IMG/VR virus record: IMGVR_UViG_3300020392_000021 | Coordinates: 1-53,894 of that record | Length of the DNA stretch: 53,894 nucleotides | DNA from: a virus | Strand: one strand, 5' to 3' | Shown here: positions 1 to 7,921 of the stretch, in pieces | Layout of the letters: each line of letters begins with the position of its first letter | Numbering within the stretch: position 1 is the stretch's first letter | Translations under genes and position numbers: made by a program | Notes under the pieces: generated by a model | Database searches by the model: none | Told to the model about the DNA's origin: nothing | What the model saw: only the letters and a program-made list of their open reading frames with translations

Positions 1-54
1 ACCTTCTTCCATATCGTGACCTTCTTCCATATCGTGACCTTCTTCCATATCGTG
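1..54 (-). repeat. Perfect 18-bp tandem repeat, three copies visible
   Basis: The 18-base unit ACCTTCTTCCATATCGTG occurs three times in a row at 1-18, 19-36 and 37-54, followed by a degenerate fourth unit at 55-72. In the minus-strand frame it encodes HDMEEG repeats of the scaffold-like protein. The array may continue beyond the window. Confidence 0.95.
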
Positions 55-756
55 ACCTTCTTTCATGTCATCCATTTCATCTAGTTCTATTTCATACATT
101 ACTTCTTCGTCCATATGGTCATGTCCTTCTTCGTAACGTTTTCCACATCCTGCTTCCTCTTTCATACAATCTTTCTCTTCATCCATTTTGTCGTAAGATT
201 CTTCATAATGTTCGTCACCTTCTTTAATGTAATATTCTGCACCGGTTTCGTTATCTGTTAAGTGGATTCCGTCTGCGTCTTTAACAACCTCAACCTCGTC
301 TTCATCGCTCATTTTCTTAAATACTGCGATTACTTCTTCGTCTGATGCTCCAGTTAAATCTAATTCTTCTTCATCACCCATATCTAAATCTGAGGGTAAT
401 TCAGCAACATCTAATTCAACTTCATCATCATTATCTCCCGCTAAAGCGTCAAGATCAACATCTAAATCCATTAATTCTGACTCTTCTGAGTCTGCTTCTT
501 CAGCATCCCCTTCTGAATCGTCTCCAGCTTCTAACGCTGGCATTTCTTCCATTTCTTCATCGGACCCTTCCACATCGATATCTAGCTCTTCAGCTTCTTC
601 TTCATCTTGTTCTTTTAAAGATGACTCTACGATGTTCTCAATTTCTTGCTTCATATGATTGGCAAGCATTTCTTTCGTATTGGCTTTTAAGGCATCCTCT
701 AAAGACTTTGCTTCTAACAAAGCCTCTTCGATGATTGATTTTCTTTTTGTAGCCAT
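1..756 (-). CDS. Acidic prohead core/scaffold-like protein (partial, runs off the window)
   Basis: The reading frame is open for all 252 codons from the ATG at 756 to the window edge. The protein starts MATKRKSIIEEALLEAKSLE, has a helical N-terminal part and then a very Asp/Glu-rich body, ending at the edge in repeats of the hexapeptide HDMEEG. It lies directly downstream of the prohead protease, where T4 has the scaffold gene 22 followed by the capsid gene 23. Acidity, helix content and position all fit a scaffold core that gp21-like protease would digest; IIEEALLEA near the start offers possible cleavage sites. I recognise no domain, so the call rests on synteny and composition. The 3' end and the capsid gene are outside the window. 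Confidence 0.6.
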   Translation of the reverse strand, partial: MATKRKSIIEEALLEAKSLEDALKANTKEMLANHMKQEIENIVESSLKEQDEEEAEELDIDVEGSDEEMEEMPALEAGDDSEGDAEEADSEESELMDLDVDLDALAGDNDDEVELDVAELPSDLDMGDEEELDLTGASDEEVIAVFKKMSDEDEVEVVKDADGIHLTDNETGAEYYIKEGDEHYEESYDKMDEEKDCMKEEAGCGKRYEEGHDHMDEEVMYEIELDEMDDMKEGHDMEEGHDMEEGHDMEEG

Positions 757-800
757 TGTAAATTTTTATTTTTTTACATTTTGTTATTATAATAAAAAAT

Positions 801-824
801 GCAGGCACTAAGTGCGCTGTTTTT
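801..824 (-). terminator. Hairpin with flanking T-runs between protease and scaffold genes
   Basis: GCAC-TAA-GTGC with an extended, bulged stem (CAG...CTG) is followed on the minus strand by ATTTTTTATT, which fits a rho-independent terminator after the protease gene. It also lies inside the 5' leader of any transcript starting at the ATATTTAT box at 828-835, so it may act as a partial terminator or an RNA stabiliser for the scaffold message. Confidence 0.5.
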
Positions 825-827
825 TTT

Positions 828-835
828 ATAAATAT
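828..835 (-). promoter_or_regulatory. ATATTTAT box before the scaffold gene
   Basis: Minus-strand GCATATTTATAAAAAAAAC lies 71 nt before the scaffold ATG, the longest leader among the boxes, with the hairpin at 801-824 in between. Confidence 0.45.
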
Positions 836-870
836 GCAAAAAATGATAAAAGTGTTACTTTATTGTGAAA

Positions 871-1560
871 TTAATCTGACAGAAAATTATTTAATCCATC
901 TACTAGTAAATTCTTATCTGTTTTTTTAGATTCAGACATTTGTTGTTCTTCTTTAGATGGTGACTCATTATATATCCAAGATCCTGGTGTTGATGGTGAG
1001 GTAACTACATCCCAACAGATTAATTCAAAATCATCTTGAACAACATTTTTTCCGTTTTCTTTCTTTAATGAACCTACACCTCTAGAAGATACACCAATCT
1101 TTAAACCCTTTCTTAAAAGGTTTGCAACTTGATCACCTTCACATGAAATAATACCTTGTGTTACAAAACCTGGAGACATAATAATTTCTAATTTACCCAT
1201 CATCACATTTCCTTCCCACCACAATTCTGTAACGTTATGTGAAATTCTACTTATTGCAACAATAGAAGATTCTGGGTGATCAGCCTCCCCCATAGCTCTT
1301 TTTTCATTTATTAATTTCATATAATTTTCACCTTCTTTCTTAAGAATGTTTTCAGGATAAACTCTACCATTCCTATTTTCAACACCATATTTTTGTAATA
1401 CTGCATAAACAACCAAAGGTTCTTCAATAATTTGTTGACCTTTAGTTAGTTTATTTATTTCGTTAATAAAGTGTCTATTATCTTTAGGTGAAATATAACC
1501 AGCATCATACTCGACTAGTATACCTTTTTTATTTAGGTTATTGTTTTTTAAAATTTCCAT
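871..1560 (-). CDS. Prohead maturation protease, T4 gp21-like
   Basis: This 229-residue serine protease should process the prohead scaffold and every protein carrying an (L/I)-x-E site. The sequence shows the gp21 pattern in order: NGRVYPENIL (64-73), the GEADHP motif with likely catalytic His95, ISHNVTELWWEG (106-117), the IGVSSRGVGSL segment (155-165) with the candidate nucleophile Ser at 158/159, and WDVVTSPSTPG. It sits between portal and scaffold as in T4. The C-terminal tail is Ser/Lys-rich and may be removed on maturation. An ATATTTAT box precedes it by 20 nt. It is the likely processing enzyme for the leaders and polyproteins described elsewhere in the window. Confidence 0.9.
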   Translation of the reverse strand: MEILKNNNLNKKGILVEYDAGYISPKDNRHFINEINKLTKGQQIIEEPLVVYAVLQKYGVENRNGRVYPENILKKEGENYMKLINEKRAMGEADHPESSIVAISRISHNVTELWWEGNVMMGKLEIIMSPGFVTQGIISCEGDQVANLLRKGLKIGVSSRGVGSLKKENGKNVVQDDFELICWDVVTSPSTPGSWIYNESPSKEEQQMSESKKTDKNLLVDGLNNFLSD

Positions 1561-1580
1561 AATAAGAATATTATTTACTA

Positions 1581-1588
1581 ATAAATAT
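1581..1588 (-). promoter_or_regulatory. ATATTTAT box before the prohead protease
   Basis: Minus-strand GATATATTTATTAG, 20 nt upstream of the protease ATG. Confidence 0.45.
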
Positions 1589-1607
1589 ATCTTTATTATA
1601 AAAAACT

Positions 1608-2042
1608 TTATTTTTTAGTTTTAAAGAAAGTAAAATGTTCGTTTTTATTTAAACAGTCTTTTATAATATCTTCTATTATTTCTTTTGAAGAATTAACTAT
1701 ATCTGTATTGGTTATTGGAGTTTTTTCTTTTTGGAATAATGTTATTTCACAAGACATGAAACTTCTCTTTGTTGGTTTTATTCCTGATGATCTCATATCT
1801 AAGTCTACAATATACTTACCATTATGAAAAGCATCTATGTTATAACTATTAATTTTATGTTTAATTTTTGTTCTCAGTTTGTTAATTACATTATCGTAAT
1901 TTAAGTCTATATCGTACTTTTTTAATTGCCCCCAAGCAGTTAAATTTATATATATCGTTTTTGGGTTTTTATTATCTACTGTACCTAATTTAATCTTATA
2001 ATTTGGGTTTAAATCTAACTTTAATTCTTTTCCTCGTTTCAT
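1608..2042 (-). CDS. Hypothetical protein in the head gene block
   Basis: This is a 144-residue basic protein beginning MKRGKELKLDLNPNYKIKLG. I recognise no family. It is predicted to be mixed alpha/beta, with no signal peptide or membrane segment and no (L/I)-x-E leader. It lies between portal and protease, where T4 carries the small core genes 67 and 68, but those are acidic or small and I see no sequence resemblance. A terminator hairpin at 2127-2150 separates it from the upstream membrane protein. Confidence 0.7.
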   Translation of the reverse strand: MKRGKELKLDLNPNYKIKLGTVDNKNPKTIYINLTAWGQLKKYDIDLNYDNVINKLRTKIKHKINSYNIDAFHNGKYIVDLDMRSSGIKPTKRSFMSCEITLFQKEKTPITNTDIVNSSKEIIEDIIKDCLNKNEHFTFFKTKK

Positions 2043-2120
2043 TCATAATTTCTTTATTTTAATGTTATTTATGTATAAAGATAATCATTTTATGTATATA
2101 TGTCAAATTAACGCTATTGC

Positions 2121-2150
2121 AAAAAAAAACTCACAACTTAGTGTGAGTTT
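2121..2150 (-). terminator. Rho-independent terminator after the small membrane protein
   Basis: A perfect 9-bp stem (AAACTCACA at 2127-2135 pairing with TGTGAGTTT at 2142-2150, 6-nt loop) is followed on the minus strand by a run of nine T. It lies 24 nt past the stop of the gene at 2174-2398. Confidence 0.85.
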
Positions 2151-2173
2151 ATATTTAGTTATTAATTATGTTG

Positions 2174-2398
2174 TTATTTTTTATTTAAGATATTCACTAA
2201 TACTACAACTGCTAGTAATCCAACAAATCCAGAGTTACCTAAAGATTCAATTAAATTAGTAACGTTACCTACTACGTCCATCCCAAATACTGCACCTCCG
2301 AAAAGTACTTGTACTAGAATACCGACACTTAAAAATGTCATTAATAGGTCAGTAATACCCGCGAAAAAACCTTTTACTTTGTTAAAAATTTCTTCCAT
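2174..2398 (-). CDS. Small membrane protein with two transmembrane segments
   Basis: The 74-residue protein has a charged start (MEEIFNKVKGFFAG), a hydrophobic stretch from about residue 12 to 40 rich in Leu, Val and Gly, and a second at about 55-71, ending NKK. The shape, two helices with a short turn, is seen in holin-like proteins and also in uncharacterised membrane proteins of T4-like head modules. Its place between portal and protease speaks for a role in prohead assembly at the membrane rather than lysis, but this is inference. A strong terminator follows it. Confidence 0.7.
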   Translation of the reverse strand: MEEIFNKVKGFFAGITDLLMTFLSVGILVQVLFGGAVFGMDVVGNVTNLIESLGNSGFVGLLAVVVLVNILNKK

Positions 2399-2417
2399 AA
2401 TATAAATTTATTTTTTG

Positions 2418-3185
2418 TTATTCCTCAGTGGCCACTGAATTTTTAAGTTCATAAACACTATTTATGTCCTTAACATATTCATCTGGATTATAAGTCATTC
2501 TTAATAATTTATCTTTGACTTTAAGTAACTTATCTTTGATGTCCAGATCAACATTCTCATTTAGTTTTTTATCTATGATATCGATACATTCAGTTTTTAA
2601 GTTTTTATAAACTTCTTTTTTATCTTCATCACTCCCATTTAATATAGTTTTAATGATTTCTTTTTCCCCTTCAGTAATATCTTGATATTTTAAGTTAAAT
2701 CTGTTGGTTGCCATCTTAGTTAAAATACTTGGTGGTATATCTACTTTATCGAACTCTTCTTCCTCTACTATAACTTCTTTTAACATATTATTAGTTAAAA
2801 AATTCAAAGACTCTTGAATATTAATAATATTTTCTGGTGTCTTTTTAGTGTTTCTTAAGATATTAATATGTTCATATATTTCACTATTATCTTTTACTAT
2901 TTCATTACCCTCTAAAATAGACTCTAATTTTTTAATACCTTTAGTGGCATTGTTATTTTTTAATAAATTAATGTTTTCTTTAATAAAATATTTTGCGTCT
3001 GACTCATTGTCAAATCTAACAGAAGTTAAATTTTTAAATAATAAGTATTCATTTTTTAAATTACTGTCTTCTTTTAATAATTTTATAAATTTAGAAAATA
3101 TTTCTTTACCCTTTTTATTTTTGGTTAATAACGAATTAGATAATATGTTATTAAATGTATCTTTTATGTTTCCAAAGTTATTCAT
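2418..3185 (-). CDS. Helical hypothetical protein next to the portal gene
   Basis: This 255-residue protein is Lys/Glu/Asn-rich and largely helical with no membrane segment. Possible prohead protease sites include KLNEN near residue 210. I do not recognise the family. It is transcribed right after the portal gene, from its own ATATTTAT box at 3200-3207, and could be a core component (gp67/gp68 position). Function is unassigned. Confidence 0.7.
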   Translation of the reverse strand: MNNFGNIKDTFNNILSNSLLTKNKKGKEIFSKFIKLLKEDSNLKNEYLLFKNLTSVRFDNESDAKYFIKENINLLKNNNATKGIKKLESILEGNEIVKDNSEIYEHINILRNTKKTPENIINIQESLNFLTNNMLKEVIVEEEEFDKVDIPPSILTKMATNRFNLKYQDITEGEKEIIKTILNGSDEDKKEVYKNLKTECIDIIDKKLNENVDLDIKDKLLKVKDKLLRMTYNPDEYVKDINSVYELKNSVATEE

Positions 3186-3199
3186 AGTATTGTTTATTT

Positions 3200-3207
3200 A
3201 TAAATAT
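3200..3207 (-). promoter_or_regulatory. ATATTTAT box before the gene at 2418-3185
   Basis: Minus-strand TAATATTTATAAATAAAC, 14 nt before the ATG. Confidence 0.4.
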
Positions 3208-3225
3208 TAGAATATAATAAAAAGT

Positions 3226-5184
3226 TTATTTTTCTTCTTCTTTTAAAATATTATCTATATCTGAAGACATTTTTTCTATCTTAGAGTTTATTGTGTTTAC
3301 TTCGTTATCCATACCTTCTACATTAAACACCCTTTCATCTGAATCAATACTTTCTATTAGTCTTTTTAAATATACGTTTTGATATTTTTTTGTTTTTTTA
3401 CTTAACTTTAATTTCTCTTGTTCTAATAGTAGGTTTTCTTTTTTACTTAAAGATTCCTCAGTAGGTGCAGCCTCTGTTTCTGTTTCACCTCCTGTATCAC
3501 CTCCTGTATCACCACCTGCGTCTGATCCCATATCACCAAAGCCACCTCCCATATCACCAAAACCTACACCTGTGTCGCCACCAGCAGCATCTCCACCTGC
3601 AGCATCTCCACCAGCAGCATCTCCACCAGCAGCATCTGCACCCAATGGATCACCATATAATGTATCAATTCTATCAAATATACCTGTTTTCTTAATTATA
3701 GTAGAAGTTTGTTCCATTTCTGCACCTGCAGCTTTTTCCATTCTTTGTTGTTCTAAATCAACTCTAATTTCTTCTTCAGACATTCCTAAAATATCTCTTT
3801 TCGCTCTAGTCATAGAATAAGCACCAAAACCATTACCTGCATCCGAAACTGCATCTTTATAAAGTGTTACTTTAAGTTGATTTTGTTCAATCTTTAACAT
3901 CTCCGCTTGTGTAGAAGGATTATTTAATGAAAGTGTGAAATTTTCTAAATCATCTTCTAACCCTAAAATATATAAATGTATTATTGCTAATTTATTTAAT
4001 TCTTGTATAATTGCTTGTTGTACTCTATTAATTGTTCTAGCAAATCTAATATCTTGTAATGCCAAATTTTTACCTTCACCATTAACTTCCTCAAAACCTA
4101 AAAATGGTTTAGGTACTCTTAAAGCGGTAAATAATTTTTTCTGTAAAAATTGTATATCTGCAATTTCAGATAAATTAGTTGCTCCAGGTAAAGTATCTAT
4201 TGGGCTAGGTGCATTAGGATCCCTAACAGGTACAAAATAATCTTGATCTTGTGCCATTTGATTGTATCTAGTGTCTATTTGTCCTGTTTGTTGATCAATT
4301 ACCGGACTTCTTTTAAAATTATCTGCAATCTTATTAACATATGCGGGAACATCTTTTTCATCAATATTACCAACGAAGATTTTAAAAATTCTTCTTTCGG
4401 GTGCTCTGGTAACTCTATATATTAACATTGCATCTTCAGAAAGTAATAATTGTTTCCATATCCTTCTAGCTTTTTCTAATATAGATGTACCATAAGGTAA
4501 TCTTCTATCATCACCTAATAATCTAAAATGTGCTACTTGCCAAGCATTAAACTCCATATCTTTTTGTCCCCACACAAATTTAACTGGATTAAATTTATCA
4601 TCTTTACTAGTGTTTGCATTTTCACCAAAACCGTCATTTTCTTTTCTACTAATTTCTATATTAGGTAATTGTTTTACACTTTGTATCCCATTTTCACTGT
4701 CTATCGATAGATATAAGAAATTATCTCCGTACTTACATGTATTTCTTACCCACATAGGTAAATTAGTATGGATATCTAATCTATTAAAAAATAGATCTTG
4801 TAATATCCTCCTTACCCTTTTACTTTCAGAAAATATATTTAATATTCTACCATCATTATTAGGTGTAGTAGACTCTTCCATAAAAATATCTAAAGCCGCC
4901 GCAATTTCGGGAAAAAATTCCATACCCTCGAAATCAGCATAAGAAGCTAATCTCGTAGTTTCGTAATAAATAGAATGTTGATATATTTCGTTATCAACCT
5001 TCTTCCATTGATTAGATAAATAAGCGTCTTGTTGTTTTTGTAATAACTCATAGTTATATTCTTCTTGTGATTTAGTTTTTAATAATTCTTTGTCATTTAA
5101 AGAATATCTAGATTTATTAGAAGTCTGTTTTCTTTCCGGACCAAATAAGTCACCTAATTGTTGAAATATTGTTTTTTTTGCCAT
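3226..5184 (-). CDS. Portal vertex protein, T4 gp20-like
   Basis: The 652-residue protein forms the dodecameric DNA channel at one capsid vertex. Family features include TTRLASYADFEGMEFFPEIA near residues 75-95, DIFMEESTTPN, RNTCKYGDNFLYL and the WQVAHFRLLGDDRRLPYGTS region, typical of T4-type portals. It lies directly after the terminase gene as in T4. Unusually, a Gly/Ala/Asp-rich low-complexity segment (four DAAGG units plus GFGDMGG repeats, about residues 515-565) is inserted before the C-terminal coiled coil. Repeats of this kind could give length variation. An ATATTTAT box lies 27 nt upstream. Confidence 0.92.
   Translation of the reverse strand: MAKKTIFQQLGDLFGPERKQTSNKSRYSLNDKELLKTKSQEEYNYELLQKQQDAYLSNQWKKVDNEIYQHSIYYETTRLASYADFEGMEFFPEIAAALDIFMEESTTPNNDGRILNIFSESKRVRRILQDLFFNRLDIHTNLPMWVRNTCKYGDNFLYLSIDSENGIQSVKQLPNIEISRKENDGFGENANTSKDDKFNPVKFVWGQKDMEFNAWQVAHFRLLGDDRRLPYGTSILEKARRIWKQLLLSEDAMLIYRVTRAPERRIFKIFVGNIDEKDVPAYVNKIADNFKRSPVIDQQTGQIDTRYNQMAQDQDYFVPVRDPNAPSPIDTLPGATNLSEIADIQFLQKKLFTALRVPKPFLGFEEVNGEGKNLALQDIRFARTINRVQQAIIQELNKLAIIHLYILGLEDDLENFTLSLNNPSTQAEMLKIEQNQLKVTLYKDAVSDAGNGFGAYSMTRAKRDILGMSEEEIRVDLEQQRMEKAAGAEMEQTSTIIKKTGIFDRIDTLYGDPLGADAAGGDAAGGDAAGGDAAGGDTGVGFGDMGGGFGDMGSDAGGDTGGDTGGETETEAAPTEESLSKKENLLLEQEKLKLSKKTKKYQNVYLKRLIESIDSDERVFNVEGMDNEVNTINSKIEKMSSDIDNILKEEEK
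3578..3637 (-). repeat. Four 15-bp tandem repeats in the portal gene
   Basis: The unit CCACCAGCAGCATCT is repeated at 3578-3592, 3593-3607 (one change), 3608-3622 and 3623-3637. It encodes DAAGG units of the portal protein's low-complexity segment. Confidence 0.9.
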
Positions 5185-5211
5185 TTTTATATATTATCTT
5201 TTACTATTATA

Positions 5212-5219
5212 ATAAATAT
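5212..5219 (-). promoter_or_regulatory. ATATTTAT box before the portal gene
   Basis: Minus-strand AGATATTTATTATAAT, 27 nt before the ATG. Confidence 0.45.
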
Positions 5220-5236
5220 CTAGTAAAAACTAAATA

Positions 5237-7030
5237 TTACTTTATACCAAATAACCAATTATATTCACCATTATCAGTATTATTATGGTTTTGTTTAGGA
5301 TTATAAGTAGGGGTATTACTATAAAATGGGTTAGTATGAATAGGTTTAGGTGTAATTTTATTACTACTGTTACTAACAGTTGTCCAACTATCTAACATTG
5401 CTCTTGTTTGATTTTCTGCCTGTTTTAATTTTTTAAACGTTGTTTGAACTACAAATAATGGCATTGCCAATGCCATTATGATATCATCATGATATCCATC
5501 CATATGATCGGGCCTACCATTTCTATAAACAAAAGTTTTTAATTCTGATATTAACCTAACAGAACGAATTATTGTTTTATTTTCTCTTATGTGTTCTTCT
5601 AAATCACTAACCATTTGTAATCTACTACTACCAACATTAAAACCAGGTACTTTATCACCTTGTTTATATAATGTTTTAACGTATTTCTCACTTAATTTTC
5701 TACTTTTAGGATCATCATAATGTAAATGTTCATACCCCATCTCTAATAATTTCATTACAGTAGAAACTCCCATACCACCTGTAATATCTACTACAGTATA
5801 TGCATTATATAAGTTACCATATTTATAAACTATTTCTGCCAATAGATCTGGAGGTAATTTATACTTAAATTCTGCAACTTGTTCTAAGTTTTCAAAATCC
5901 AATATTACAATAGTAGAGCTATCTTTCCCATCTCCTCTAGAAACATCTACACCCATAATATATTTATGTCCGTCTTCAGGTTCTTTCCATATCCACATAG
6001 ATTTTTCCATCTCTGCCTTATATTTTGGTTCTTGTACATTATTTTTTTCTTGAAACTCTATGTATTCTTCATCTATTACATTACCTCCTGAAGAAACAAA
6101 GGATACGTCTAATTCCTGTGCTATTTGTTTTTTGTCCCCATTCATATCTCTACACATTTCTTCATACCACGGAGAAGAACCTTTCCACCCATCTTTTACC
6201 ATCACATTATAGTCACTTATATCAATACTATTAGTTTCATATGTTTTACCACTGTATTCCCATCTCAATGTTTCTCTACCTACCGTTTCACATTCAATAA
6301 CTTCGTCTTCACCTCTTAACCATTTTAAACCCCTATTATATCTAATATCTTCATGCCACCTCATTTCGATTATATTGAAGTTATTATCACCTTGTTTAGC
6401 ACCATCATAAGTTTTATAGTATAATGCATCTTGTCCGTTAGGTGTTGAAATTAAAGTTACTTTACCACCTGTACCTAACGAAGTTAGTGCAGCACCAAAT
6501 ACTTCTGCTCCTTTATCGATAAATGCCGCTTCATCCATAACTAAAAATGTTGGTGTATACCCCCTTAATGCATCTTTAGAAGTTGCTAACGCTTTTACTT
6601 CACATTGAGTGTCTTTAGTTTTAATATGTCCCTTAGATTCAATAGATAAATAAGATTCATCTTCGTCTATTCCCCATACCCATGATGGTATTTGATCTAG
6701 GAAATCTTTTATTTTTTTAAGGAACTCTTGTGCTAATGTTTGTTTATTCGCTAATACTAGTACTTTCCATGGATTATTAGGATCACCAAATGCAATCTTT
6801 GCTGCAATATATGCTGCAGTGGTAGTTGATACACCAGCCTGTCTAGGTTTAGTTACAATATTACGATTGTATTTTTCGTATGAACTAATTATTTCTTTTT
6901 GTTTATGAAATAGTTTAAAAGGAACGAACCCTTTTTGAGTTAAGTCATAAGTTTTAAGAAATGTTTCTATTGCATATATTGGATCACCTAAACACTTCGC
7001 ATATAATTTTAATTTTTCACCTCTATCCAT
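5237..7030 (-). CDS. Terminase large subunit, T4 gp17-like
   Basis: This 597-residue packaging motor and nuclease translocates DNA through the portal and cuts concatemers. Visible ATPase motifs are Walker A-like KPRQAGVST (61-69), Walker B LVMDEAAFI (162-170) and the coupling motif STPNG (195-199). The RNase H-like nuclease domain shows GVDVSRGDGKDSS with Asp361, VVDITGGMG with Asp414 and YHDDIIMA with Asp514/Asp515. Length and motif order match T4 gp17. A low-complexity Asn/Thr/Pro tail precedes the C-terminal YNWLFGIK. An ATATTTAT box is 15 nt upstream. No small terminase subunit is recognisable in the window. Confidence 0.95.
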   Translation of the reverse strand: MDRGEKLKLYAKCLGDPIYAIETFLKTYDLTQKGFVPFKLFHKQKEIISSYEKYNRNIVTKPRQAGVSTTTAAYIAAKIAFGDPNNPWKVLVLANKQTLAQEFLKKIKDFLDQIPSWVWGIDEDESYLSIESKGHIKTKDTQCEVKALATSKDALRGYTPTFLVMDEAAFIDKGAEVFGAALTSLGTGGKVTLISTPNGQDALYYKTYDGAKQGDNNFNIIEMRWHEDIRYNRGLKWLRGEDEVIECETVGRETLRWEYSGKTYETNSIDISDYNVMVKDGWKGSSPWYEEMCRDMNGDKKQIAQELDVSFVSSGGNVIDEEYIEFQEKNNVQEPKYKAEMEKSMWIWKEPEDGHKYIMGVDVSRGDGKDSSTIVILDFENLEQVAEFKYKLPPDLLAEIVYKYGNLYNAYTVVDITGGMGVSTVMKLLEMGYEHLHYDDPKSRKLSEKYVKTLYKQGDKVPGFNVGSSRLQMVSDLEEHIRENKTIIRSVRLISELKTFVYRNGRPDHMDGYHDDIIMALAMPLFVVQTTFKKLKQAENQTRAMLDSWTTVSNSSNKITPKPIHTNPFYSNTPTYNPKQNHNNTDNGEYNWLFGIK

Positions 7031-7045
7031 AAGATAAGTTTATTA

Positions 7046-7053
7046 ATAAATAT
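7046..7053 (-). promoter_or_regulatory. ATATTTAT box before the terminase gene
   Basis: Minus-strand TGATATTTATTAATAAAC, 15 nt before the ATG. Confidence 0.45.
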
Positions 7054-7071
7054 CAAAATGTAAATAAATAG

Positions 7072-7917
7072 TTAAAATGCAACTAAATTACCGTTTTTCC
7101 ACGCTTCGTAATTGGGACCTAATTCGTAAGTGATTGTTCTACCATCCCTAACTTTTTTAATAATACCCGCATGTACTGCCGCTCTAAAAAATGTTGAGTG
7201 TTGTCCTGATGATCTACCTCTAGAATTTATATATCTTAAAAATCCTTCTTTAGTTTTCTTAGGTTTATCTTGAATGTAATTTATTAGTGACTGTATCATA
7301 CCATCCTTTTTCTCAAAAGTTAGTCCCGCAGTTTTATAGAATAACACTAGTCCGTGTCTTTCTGCAAAATTATTAATTTTATTCATAATTTCCCTTGGAT
7401 CAAAAAAAACACCTCCACCTCTTATTTTTTTATATAAAATTGATGCTAATTGTATTGCTTTTTTAGGTGGGTTATGTTCAAAAAAATAGTCTAATGCTGG
7501 ATCTACAGTATTTAATAACCTTTCTACAGTTTCATTTCCTGCAACTGAATCATCAAATAGATAAAGTATTTGCTTTAGTTCTATTGCCTTCTGTGGGGGT
7601 GAGATATTGGATATATATACGTCATCACTAAGTTTTTCTGCAATCGCATTCATATACCTTCTATAAGGTCTAGGATTAAAACCTAAGTAACCCGAATTTC
7701 GTACTCTATCTAACATTTTATAACCTAATAAGTGATATAACATCTCATCTTCTATAACTTCATCTACAGTAAACCCATATACATTTACTATTAAATCCCA
7801 AACATGTTCAAAATCATCACCTTCAATTTCTTTATAGACTTTATTCATAAAGTTAGTGCGGTTAGTATCTTCCGATACAAACTTACGATATTGTTCCTCT
7901 GTTAATTTAATTTTCAT
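7072..7917 (-). CDS. Leader-tagged protein with one YGL-type unit and a C-terminal winged-helix-like region
   Basis: I chose the ATG at 7917 because it gives the leader MKIKLTEEQYRKFVSE; a GTG 12 nt upstream is in frame. After the leader (FVSE|D, near the (L/I)-x-E rule) comes FMNKVYKEIEGDD...VYGFTVDEVIEDE, a short form of the repeat unit found in the polyproteins at 36828-38630, 46444-47451 and 48716-51004. The C-terminal 60 residues (GFLRYINSRGRSSGQHSTFF, then AGIIKKVRDGRTITYELG) look like a winged helix-turn-helix DNA-binding fold. Its start overlaps closely with the end of the gene at 7922. A capsid-internal DNA-associated protein is plausible but inferred. Confidence 0.65.
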   Translation of the reverse strand: MKIKLTEEQYRKFVSEDTNRTNFMNKVYKEIEGDDFEHVWDLIVNVYGFTVDEVIEDEMLYHLLGYKMLDRVRNSGYLGFNPRPYRRYMNAIAEKLSDDVYISNISPPQKAIELKQILYLFDDSVAGNETVERLLNTVDPALDYFFEHNPPKKAIQLASILYKKIRGGGVFFDPREIMNKINNFAERHGLVLFYKTAGLTFEKKDGMIQSLINYIQDKPKKTKEGFLRYINSRGRSSGQHSTFFRAAVHAGIIKKVRDGRTITYELGPNYEAWKNGNLVAF

Positions 7918-7921
7918 AGTA

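Noticed and set aside
1-54. CRISPR array suggested by regularly spaced 18-bp repeats
   Set aside because: The repeats are directly adjacent without spacers and are in frame within a coding region.
345-734. Plus-strand open frame opposite the scaffold-like gene
   Set aside because: It is the antisense of an acidic Asp/Glu-rich coding region and gives a Leu/His/Gln-rich nonsense protein. The same holds for other plus-strand frames opposite acidic genes, such as 3465-3820 and 16421-17005.
2062-2259. Plus-strand frame across the terminator at 2121-2150
   Set aside because: It crosses a rho-independent terminator and the antisense of the small membrane protein; no coding character is visible.
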